A DNA stretch of 36,616 nucleotides, from assembly GCA_003427395.1 (NCBI GenBank), contig BFEA01000074.1, positions 2,399,638 through 2,436,253 on the forward strand, read 5' to 3'. The position numbers were made by a program, and so were the translations under genes. The notes below the pieces were generated by a model. It saw only the letters and a program-made list of their open reading frames with translations, searched no databases and was not told the origin of the DNA. How positions within the stretch are numbered: the first letter of the stretch is position 1; each line of letters begins with the position of its first letter. This document shows, piece by piece, positions 1 through 10,445 of this stretch. This DNA is from Chara braunii. Lineage: Eukaryota; Streptophyta; Charophyceae; Charales; Characeae.

Positions 1-8
1 CACACACA

Positions 9-91
<83 letters not shown>
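1..91. repeat. (CA)n-(GA)n compound microsatellite
   Basis: A pure CA run of about 26 bases passes directly into a pure GA run of about 65 bases. It is cut by the window edge. Confidence 0.97.
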
Positions 92-93
<2 letters not shown>

Positions 94-275
94 GAAGGCG
101 TCACCTGACGTACATTGACACTAATACAAGAACACCTCCATTTGTGAACCAGGCAAATGCCCACGTACTGAGACAGATGAAAAGCAGTGTTTGGCTCTGT
201 AGTTCTGGGTCTTGTTCTCTTTTACACGCACATATGAAGTTTAAAAGGGTGGTAGACCAAACGTACCCCTTGAAT

Positions 276-405
276 GCGATTGTCTTTCTTTGAGTTCTTG
301 CACTTCTAGATAGCCAGGATCCTAACATTGACCAACGAATGGGATTGTCTTTCTTTGAGTTATTGCGCTTTTAGATAGATAGCCAGGATCATAACATTAA
401 ACAAG
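276..405. repeat. Two-copy tandem duplication, unit about 65 bp
   Basis: Both units contain GATTGTCTTTCTTTGAGTT followed by a TAGATAGCCAGGATC block and a TAACATT block. They differ by several substitutions and a 4-base TAGA insertion in the second. No coding potential is evident. Confidence 0.85.
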
Positions 406-547
406 AAACTGGAATCACATGAATACATGAAGGGTTGTTTTTTTGGTTGTCGTGATGAACCTACTGTTAATAGGGTTCACAGTTGTTGTTCCATCTACTG
501 CCAAGCGTACAAGGAAAGCACTCGTTTTGGGAAATCGAATAAGAGAG

Positions 548-805
548 GCCTTTGCTTCCCGTTGCACCTTTGGCTTCACTCTGGCCATAGATAAGACGCA
601 AAGTGTGGGGGTCCCTGTGAACCGCTTGTGCTGTTCGAGTACAAACCAAATGCGCGTGCTCCCTCCAACAAGCAGGGCCTCTCTTCCCGTTGCGCCTTTG
701 GCTCCACTCTGGCCATATAGATAAGACGCAAAGCGTGGGGTCCCCCTGTGAACCGCTTGTGGTGTTAGAGTACAAAACAAATGCACGTGCTGCCTCCAGC
801 AAGCA
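548..805. repeat. Two-copy tandem duplication, unit about 128 bp
   Basis: The units at about 548-675 and 676-805 share CTTCCCGTTGC, ACTCTGGCCATA, GATAAGACGCAAAG and GTGAACCGCTTGTG in the same order, with scattered substitutions. The open frames on both strands are repeats of each other and resemble no protein family I know, so I treat them as chance. Confidence 0.88.
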
Positions 806-1007
806 GTTTCGCAATTCGACTGCGCACTTTGTCTTCAGGCCTTGATTGAGTGCTCGCTGGACTAACTAAAAAAGTCTGTCAATTTTGGCTCTGTTCGGTC
901 TGCTGATTCTCTTAGCTAGGTACTATGAACCCTCTGTCCCATTCAAATCCTCTGTGATCTACCATTCATTCCATTTGGTGGACTTCATTGGTTTGACCTA
1001 ATAACCT
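806..1007. other. Anonymous sequence upstream of the splicing-factor gene
   Basis: I see no gene, repeat or recognisable regulatory element. An upstream exon encoding the first Arg/Ser domain expected for this gene family could not be found here or elsewhere to the left. Confidence 0.5.
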
Positions 1008-1417
1008 ATTCCTAATAGGGTGAGTGCAGTTGTTCCCCCACCCGTCTCCTCTTTGCCCCCCAAAGTGTTTGTACTTGTACTTGGTTAAGTAGATCTTCTT
1101 GGACTTGAGCTTGATTGAATTGATTGATTGTGCAACAAGGAATGGATGTAGCATCCTCACCACAGTAGTTTGCTCAAATGGAGGGTTGTGACGCTGTCTC
1201 TTATACACATCTAGATGTGTATAAGAGACAGATTCCTAATAGGGTGAGTGCAGTTGTTCCCCCACCCGTCTCCTCTTTGCCCCCCAAAGTGTTTGTACTT
1301 GTACTTGGTTAAGTAGATCTTCTTGGACTTGAGCTTGATTGAATTGATTGATTGTGCAACAAGGAATGGATGTAGCATCCTCACCACAGTAGTTTGCTCA
1401 AATGGAGGGTTGTGACG
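1008..1417. repeat. Perfect 186-bp direct repeat flanking an adapter (probable assembly artefact)
   Basis: The sequence at 1008-1193 is repeated, by eye without any mismatch, at 1232-1417. The only thing between the copies is the 38-base mate-pair junction. Library circularisation or gap filling would give the same fragment on both sides of a junction adapter. The genome probably carries one copy, leading directly into the sequence from 1418 onward. Confidence 0.9.
1194..1231. other. Nextera mate-pair junction adapter left in assembly (1 of 3)
   Basis: This is CTGTCTCTTATACACATCT followed immediately by its reverse complement. That is two Tn5 mosaic ends head to head, the known junction adapter of Nextera mate-pair libraries. 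It is synthetic library sequence, not a natural palindrome. Confidence 0.97.
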
Positions 1418-1584
1418 ACCTTGCTTAGATGGACAAGGTTCCTGAGGTGCTGATTGGTTTGAATTGTGCTATTTTGTGGCTTTTCTTTTTTCTTTTTTCT
1501 TTTTTTAATCAAAATTGTGGTATCTTGTCCCTGTTGCATCTCTTCTTCTCTCCCTGCCTTTTGAATTATTGCTTCTGGATGCAG

Positions 1585-3075
1585 GAGCATGAATGGTGCA
1601 AGGGAACCTGATGCCATGAATCCTGGGAACAACCTGTACGTGACGGGCCTGTCGACGCGGGTGACCGAAAGGGAGCTCGAGGAGCACTTCATGAGGGAGG
1701 GGAAGGTGAGGGATAAACCACCGCTTTTGCGCTCAACAAGTAATGACACTGAATCTAGAAATGAGAGTGCAGGACATGTGATGTTTGGTAGCAATACTAC
1801 CGCCATTAAAGAAGGAGCTATTGTCAAATACACTGGATCTATTTTTAGATGTTATTGTGGGAACACAGTGGCAGCAACGTTGCTGAATTTTCCTGTGTTT
1901 GAAATTGCCAGCTGTCTTGCAGATGACTTGTCCATGTGGCAATGCTGTGGGATTCTCCTGTGTTTGGAATTGCCTCCTGCCATGCAGGTTTCAGGTCCTC
2001 TCCTCTATTGTGTATCAGCCACCTTCTTCACCCGAATACAACGTATGGTCATTGTTGCTGTATATAGACTGAAAGATACCCCAAATACAGCTATAATGAC
2101 CGTATGTACGGGGTATTTGGGTGAAGAAGGTAGCTATGAAGAATTTCGGGCCAATGGCCTATTCGGCAGTCTCATGAATGTGAGAAAAAATCTATGGATT
2201 GCTGTCTTCAGTTCTTTCTCCATGCACCTATCTGTCCGTTTATCTATTGTCTTTCCATCTATCTATCCATTTCGAGCTTCTACTCAACGACTGCCTGACG
2301 GTTTTGACGACTGCAGGCGCTGTCTCTTATACACATCTAGATGTGTATAAGAGACAGCCCCTCCCCCTCGCCTTTGGCACTCCCCTACGTGCCCCCCTCC
2401 TCCCCCATGCCAACCCCTCAGTTTTTTGGGGCCAACACACTTTCTTGACAATTGTACGATTTTATGACCTGACATGGATTCCATATAACTAAGCACAGAT
2501 GTGTTCATGCATGTGCAGGTTCAGCAATGTCGACTTGTCGTGGATCCTCGAACTCGTGAATCGAGAGGTTTTGGGTTTGTAACGATGGAAACGGTGGACG
2601 ATGCTGAGAGGTGCATAAAGTATTTGAACAGATCTACACTTGAGGGGCGGATCATTACTGTAGAGAAGGTGAGTGCTGCTCGATGAAAGCGTGAAGTACT
2701 AATTATTTCCCCCATCCACCCACCCGCTCCCCAGCCCCTGCAGCCCCCCCAACCCTTGCTTAGCCTTGTGGAATGCAGGTACAAGCAGAGTAGGACTGTC
2801 TTTGTAATTCTTCAACCCTGCTCTGTAAAAGTGGTTGTTGCAATTGGCAGCAGTGCATTTAAACCACCAGTCCCTTTCCCAACTATCTTGTTCCGCCATG
2901 CGGTGAACACACTGCAAAATCATGGAACGGGTCTACCTGACGGAAAAGGGTGGCGGCGCTTAACAATTTCGCACCCACGCCGGTTCGTTCTTTTTTTGGC
3001 GTTGGGCAGCAAAGCGGGTTAAGGAAAAAAGGCTCACACAACTGGTGGTTTCACACTGGTGTTTGCTTCCCTCTG

Positions 3076-3172
<97 letters not shown>

Positions 3173-6100
3173 CAGGGGATGGAGGAAGGAAGGGAGTCTG
3201 ATCTCTCTTCCTGTCTCTCTCTGTGTTTGTTATATCCCCCTTGTATTTCGGAATGGAAATCGCACATTTGGCGTCCTTGCAAGATTCATGGCTCACTCCT
3301 AATATTTCGGAGGCTTGGGGCTATTGGACCAGAATGGCTGGCGGCGTCAGCCAAAAAACAAAGAAGTGCACTGCTGGCTGTTTGGCAAAGCTTGGTGCAC
3401 ACTGCACCGCCACCAGGCCCGGGTGTACTGGTGGATGGTTTAACCATGCCGCACACTTCAGGTCTGACTCTTTCACACATTGCCAACAAAATAGGTATCT
3501 CTATCCTTCAAAGAAAATAACGACGGCCTTAGTGTCGATGTCTCAAGTTTTGATGGATGGTAATTTGCATCGGATGGACAACGTAGGTCGATCTGGGCCG
3601 TGGGCCGGTAAGACCGACGACAACTCGGTCAATCTGGGCCGTGGGCCGGTAAGAATAGGACACACATCATTGGTAGGTTCCCTGGTCCCAAGATAGAGAT
3701 TCCTAAAGACCAGATGGCTGGGATGAGGCATAGTGGTGGGTTCTCTGGTTCCAAGATGAGGCGGAGTGGTAGTCGGATTGGTGCCAGATGGGACAGGCTG
3801 CTAGCGGACTCCTCACTTGGCAATTTTGTTTTTGGACTCGATCGGTTTTTGTGCCAGTGATGGCCGTATATGTGCCATTTTGCCTTAGGTCTGGGCTGGT
3901 TCTGGCCTAGGAAAGAAAAATGACCCTGGGCCAGCATGTGTGACCATGGTACTGGACAACGCCGGAGGAGGAAACAGGTGCACGTGCAATGTGCTCGGCA
4001 CGTACCTGTCCTGGTATTGAGGACCAGGGCCACCGGTGCTATGTTTGCGCTCGCAAAGCGTGGATGTGGCAGGAAGCTTGTGAGCCTTGGAAGGTGGGGT
4101 CACCAACACCTTCCGTTCGTGTGAACTGCTGGTTTAAACCACCAGTACCTGGTCCCAGGCAACTGGAGAACCTGTTTTGAGTGTCTCCGAAAATTTAGGA
4201 GGCCGAGCGCTGTAGATAAAATGAGTTGGCGGCGGTTGGCCTCCTAAAGGGGCCCGCAGCCGATAGCTGGCATGTACACTGGTGCTTTAATGCAATGTTT
4301 TCTTTAGACCACCACGACCTCCGAGCCCTCTTTTTGCCGAGGTGGAAAAGAACTGTGTGCCAAGCTTTTTGCTGAAGCGGGAATGCGAGTTTTTTTTGGT
4401 GCTGCCGGCCATTTTGGCCCGACAGCGCCCAGCCTCTGAAGTTTACAGAATGATTCACTTTTGTGTTTAGACGTTGCCTGTGAAAGGTAGTGGCGGCTCA
4501 CTATCTCTTTGAGTACTTCATTAATTTTCCCTTACAATGTCAGGTCCTGACCTCCTCGATCTCGGCAACCTGGATTACGGTATCTGAGAAATTATAACCG
4601 TGGAGGAATGGCCTCTGCAGGTCATGACCTCTTGACTGTCTGATTTATGTTCCCCCTCCATGCCCCTTCGTCTCCTCTCTTAAATGATCTTAGACGTAAC
4701 ATTGTGCTACAAGTCAAGATCTATTTCAACAGAAGAATCTGCCCAAGGAGTAAGCTGGGTTGGAGGGTAGCAGGCTGGGGACATGCATGCTCAGAACTTT
4801 GTGAGAATTTGTTCAAGGTTGAAAAGATCCACAAAATCTGTTTATGTTGTTTGATTCACCTTCTGCATCTTTCCCTACCTCTTTCCCTCTTCACCTTCCC
4901 TCCATCTCTCTCTCTATCTCCCCTCCTCCTCCTCCTCCTCCTCCACTCACCCTACGATCCTCTTCTCTCCCTTTTGTCTGTATTTCTCTTTGTAGGAGCT
5001 GGAGTGCTTCGCCCGGTTGATATCACTTCAACTGTGGTTTTGTTTCACTTTTTGGTCGTTCCTATTATAATAAATGAAATAGTTTTTTGAATGGACCTAT
5101 TTTGTTTATAATAACTTCATATTCAATTAGGCGACACGCAGATTCGAACTGGGGATAAAGGATTTGCAATCCCTTGCCTTACTGCATGGCCTTATCTCCT
5201 TACATGTTGTCCTGCACATGATCCAAGCTTCAAGCATGACAGGCTTGCCAGATGCAATAGCTCTGGTCTCTACACGTGTGTGACCTGTGGGTATATATTC
5301 TATATAAGTATTTATTAAGTATATAATCAGCCTTTCCTGTGGGAAAATGTGTAGTGCTATGATGTCAATATATCAGCAGTGTTGGCATATACCGACATCA
5401 TTTTATGTCAGTATACTTTTTTGGTCTCAGAGTTGACCAAAAAAAGTCAACAGTGTCGAAGCAGTCCAAAGTTTGCTGTTACCGAGGCGGTAGAACTGGG
5501 AGAATCAGAGAGAGGCAAAAACAAAGAACAAAGTCTATTGCGGGTAGCAATTCAAGCTATAAGAAAGACGTGTCGTTTGGGATGTCCGTTACGATTGGAA
5601 CGATACAGAGAAGATAAGCATGGCTCCTGGGGGGAAAAAGAAAGGTTAAGAAAGAAGTCTGCACCATATGCAGATATATTATGTTAACAAGATGATAGTG
5701 CATTTGTCTCTGTGGAATCAAAAATGTCTCCAATGGGTGAACTGAGCCAGGGTCAATTCACACATATGCTGTGTAACGTCTACTCCTGGGCAATCAATAG
5801 CAAAAAAGTAAAAGTACGATGAGGGAGAGGTGAAAAGAACCCCCAAAGGGGAGTCCTGGATGGTAAATTTGGGTTTTCGAGTGCTGTTCACAGTGCTCTG
5901 TCTATTACTCTGTATCAGGTTGCCCCCCACCTAGTTTCTCTTGTCAGAGGGTGGTGGAAAGAGCAGGTGTATGTGTGTGTGTATGGGTTGGGGGGAGGAT
6001 GGTCTGTGAATGGGGTATATGTTTGGGCGACGGGGGAGGGGGGGGAGCAGGAAGGGGGCGGACCGCAAAGTGATTTGTATTTGTGTGTGGCTTGAGGAGA

Positions 6101-7865
6101 GGACAAACTATATGTTTGGGAAGGGGAGGGGGGGGGGGGGGGGGGGGATCGGGAAGTGGTTGTATGTGTGTGTGTGGGCTGAAGCTGTCTCTTATACACA
6201 TCTAGATGTGTATAAGAGACAGCCTCATTGCATCCTGAAACGGAGGAACTCTGACAGCTGTGTGTTGGCTGTCTGGCATCAAACTCGTGTCCTTCTTTGG
6301 GCAATGAATGCAGTTGGCCATCCGCGTCGTCCCTGTCCATTTTACAAATGGTGACCTCCTGTCCCCTCACCACGGGGAGTATCCCTTTTTCACGGAGACG
6401 TTCTCTCCGACTGTTCCAGANGGATCGTGAAGTGGTTGTATGTGTGTGTGTGGGCTGAAGAGAGAATGCTTGGAAAATGAGGTACATAAACAAAGTGATT
6501 TGTACGTGTGTGCGTGGGTTGAGGAGAGGATGGTCTATAAACAAACTATACGTTTGGGGGGAAAGGGGCACGGAAAGAGGGTGGGTAGTGAAGTGGTTTC
6601 TATGTCTGTGTGGGGGCTGGAGAGAGGGTGCCCGGAAAATGAGGGTACAGAAACGGGGTGCAGACAGTGAATGTATATGTGTATCAGGGCTCTCCTAGTG
6701 TTTTCACTTGAATGTAACTCCCGTTCATGATCTTTGCATGTGGATTGCCAGCTGCCGAAAATACGGTATCATGAATGGGCACTCTATTACTGTGAAGGCG
6801 GTAGTGTTTGCGGTGTGGATGGATGGCCATTCTGTTGAATATAATTTTAGTAGCCCCTGCCATACTTTTGTGTGGGGAGTCAACGCGTTGTTCTCGGGCA
6901 AGGCTAGCGTAGTGGAAGCATTTAATTTTTGGGTGGATGCGAAACCGAGATGGGAATGGCCTTGGTGCTGAAAGCTTAAGAGGGGGAAAGAGAATTAGAG
7001 AAAAGTCGGTTGAACTTGGAATTTGTTGGGAACTATTGGCCTGCCTTAACAGTGGCAATAATGCTGTGCTTTTTCGTTCCTATTCCGACTTTCTTTTTCG
7101 TTTCTGCTTTTGCTGTTGGTATTTGTTGTTAATCTTGTCGTTGATGTTTTGAATTCGCGATATTGACTTAAACCGCTCTGGTCTTCGTCATCCAGAGGAT
7201 GTCACCCAAATCAAAACCACGGTCGGCACCAACTCAACTATTTGTCTTAGTCTGCTTCGGCCACCATATTACCGAACGAACGGGAGTTTTGAACTGCGGC
7301 ATCGGAAGGGTGTGAGCAAGCCATCCAACCGGCCGATCATCCAACCAATCATCCAACCAAACGTCCCCAACCAAACAACCGACCACACATCGACAGCAGC
7401 GAGTGAGTATTCAGTGAGTATTCAGTGTCCCTTGCGAAGTATATCGGTAGCATCCATCGATGCAGGAGGGAAGAAGGGTTGGGTGAATTTCTTGGTAGGA
7501 AGAAGTGTGATTTGACTGACTGCATTACATTCTCTGCCAACTCGTCAGGTGTGTGGCACGCTAATCAAGTGCGAAAAGAAGATGAATGCATTCAGAACCA
7601 CCAAGGATTAACTTACCTGAAAGGCTGAGGCTCATGGTGTTGTTTATAACACATCACGAGGATTCATGGGTTGTTTCCGCAAATGGGGACCGGAGAGTGA
7701 AATGATTTGAGAAGAGAGGAGTTCCTATCTGTAGAGGATACCTGCGAGAATATTGGTGCCTGCTGGCCTGCTGGTCACTGCAAGGGTTATTTCAGGACAT
7801 GTAGGGAAGCTCTTTCAGGAGTTTGTGTGGAGCATGTCACCATCATATGCTACTTGCACACTCAT

Positions 7866-7929
<64 letters not shown>

Positions 7930-10413
7930 ACTTCAGCATAAGTGGAATGGTCTTTGACTGTGACGATAGGGGAGGTTTGGGTTCTGGCCATTCTGGCACT
8001 GGGAGGCTTTCTTTGCGAGAGATGAGAGTTGAAGTGTCGGGTTGTGATTGGGGAAGTAACAGTTCTGGTTTGGCGTCTGTGTAACATTTGTGCGTCGGCG
8101 TCTCTGTGATTTGTAGCGAGAGGGGAGGGTTGATCGGAGTTTTCTGTGACAATGAGTCTGATGTGGCCTCCCCTGGAAACATCCTACGAACGCCAGATGA
8201 TGTTGCAAGCAATGAATCATCTACAAGCAGTGCATGATATGCTATTTTAACAGACTTGGTAATCCTCTTCTTGAGGAGGGTTACAATCTGTGTTGTTTTG
8301 GAAAAGGTTTGTGATTGATATTTCCAAGGTGGGATTGCATTCTTACCTTCTTAGGCAGTTCACTGCGGTGCGCTGAGGGAACGTTCGACAACTTCCTTCC
8401 ATCTCCGCCTTTATTGCGGTACCATTTTCCAAGGTGGGAGGCCAGTAATCCAGGATGTTTGGTCTTCGTCAAAACTCCATCGGCAGGGGCGTGGTCATCG
8501 TCTATTCAACCCTTTGGGTTCCTATTGTCGTCAGCCGTCCCGTCAGTACCATATGTCCCACTGCCAGGATTGGCTTTGGCCCCACGGTCATGGATCAGGG
8601 TTGGCTCCGGCTGCTGTTGTCACGCTCTTCAGCAGCACCTGACGTGTATCGAGCAATTCAAGTGGTGGTTCTCGATTGAAGAGACAAAAACCTGGCCGCC
8701 ATTGTTGTAAATAATGCGTAAAGTCCGCTCCGACGTTAACACACACCCAGCCTCGACTCTGCACCAAACAACTTTCGCAAAGCAGGGGAGCCATGTTGCT
8801 GCGAGCTGCGGGTTCACTCCTCCACTGCAACCCTGTTTCCATCATCAGGATTTGACTGGTGGAGTTTTTTCTGCCCTCTGATCCCTGCCACGTCATGATG
8901 CTTGTGAATGTAAAGAAGTGTATCAGTTTCTGAGTCTTCTGTCCGTCTGGAGTTGGCAGCGTGCATGTGCTTGTCTGATGTTTACTCAGCATTTTGCCAG
9001 GGCCTTGTTTTTCTTACCAAGTCTTCCAGGCATCGATAATGCTTATTGCTCTGCTGAAACTGTCGTCTTGTTTGAACCTCGTAAGATAGTTTTTTTTCTG
9101 GCGATGGAAAGCATGATGCTACTCGTTTTTTTTTCTGGCGATGGAGAGCATGATGCTACTCGTTTTTTTTTTCTGGCGATGGAGAGCATGATGATACTCC
9201 CTTTTGCGCCTATTATGGGATTCCTTCCGAAGTTATGTCTGTATCTGCCAAGCTTGGTAGTTGTTCCGGGGGGCTTTGATTGCTTGGTTGGCTTGCAATA
9301 AACTGGTGGGGTGAGTCTGCTGACTGCAATGCGGGTATATTAGGGGTGATTTTATGTTTGTTTTGCCTCGTTGCGTCTTTTCCTTCGTCTCATTTGTGCG
9401 TGATAAGCTGTGCAGGCAAAGCGGAAGCGAGCAAGGACACCCACTCCAGGCGAATACCTTGGCGTCCGAGGTGAGCAATATCCACGGGTCGTCACCTTAA
9501 CCCCTTACACAACAGTCGTCAGACCACAGAAAATGTACGCACACCCTAGATGCTGGCAAATGCATGAAGTCAGGATGGTGCACAGGTGCATGGAGCCTGT
9601 CATGGTAATGTAGAAAAGTGTGGAAAAAGGTTGCCCCTTGGGGTTTGTTTTCCATAGCAGTGTAGAGGCAGTGCTACGAATCGGACAGCACATGTTCTGA
9701 GAATGGTCCCAAAGTCAATACTCAATGGGGGAAGTTTCTGCGGAAGTTTCTGTCCATTGTTGTTTCTCAACCAGTATTTGGTCGCGGGAGGACCCTCAAG
9801 AAAAGTTGTGTGGGCCCACTCATACCAGGTCATGTCCTGCCTGGGTTCCCTTTTCGCTCATGACTTATGTGGGCAACTCATCATATGTGAACATGATACA
9901 TGGGTTCGAACTTCAAACAGATCATATGTACACAGATCATATGTGTGTAGAATCTGAGCTAGGCCAGTTGGTGATGCCTGTTTCTGTCGTGGATACACCC
10001 AAACATTTGGGTGGTTTGCTGGTGTGTGGAAAGCAGAAAACAGTGCTGAATTTTGTGAAATGGATAGAAAATGAAAAAAGGGTTTCAGTTGGTTGAGCAC
10101 GTAAGTGATATTCACTGTTTAGGGGGCCGTGGGGAATCGGGTTCGATTCCCCACTTCATCCATTTCATTCCCATGACCCCCTGTGATACGCCTTCGGGTT
10201 CACCAGTCGATATAATCGGCTTAGGCCTCCTGGCTGGTTGTGGAAGGGTCTGTGTCTCCCTTTCCTGCTCGTGCCGGGTGTTAGGAGCTTGGGTACTTCT
10301 CCCCACATAGAGCAGAGGCTGGGAATTATTAGGGAGAGTTAACCCATAACTGCAACCGATTGCAAACTGGACTTACATATCAGGATGGGTAGTGTGAGGC
10401 ATATGAGTGCATA

Positions 10414-10445
<32 letters not shown>

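Larger units (their letters stand above)
5950..6690. repeat. Degenerate GT/G-rich minisatellite with long poly-G run
   Basis: Variants of GTGTGTGTGTGGGCTGAAGAG, GTGATTTGTATTTGTGTGTGG, AAACTATATGTTTGGG and GAAGTGGTTGTATGTGTG recur at irregular spacing on both sides of the adapter at 6185. A G homopolymer of about 20 lies at 6128-6147. Collapsed or misjoined assembly is likely in such sequence. Confidence 0.8.

Noticed and set aside
1194-1231. Natural terminal inverted repeat or Tn5 insertion
   Set aside because: The palindrome is exactly two mosaic ends with no transposon between them, and it occurs three times at unrelated sites: a library adapter.
1589-2350. 253-codon open frame
   Set aside because: Only the first 39 codons are coding. 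The rest reads through a consensus donor (GTGAGG at 1706) into the intron and ends in the adapter.
3045-3302. Cys-Val-rich and Thr-His-rich open frames
   Set aside because: Translations of the GT microsatellite.
4647-5090. 147-codon plus-strand frame as a membrane protein
   Set aside because: Its Leu/Ser-rich part is the CTC/CTT low-complexity tract, and it lies in the intron of a well-supported gene.
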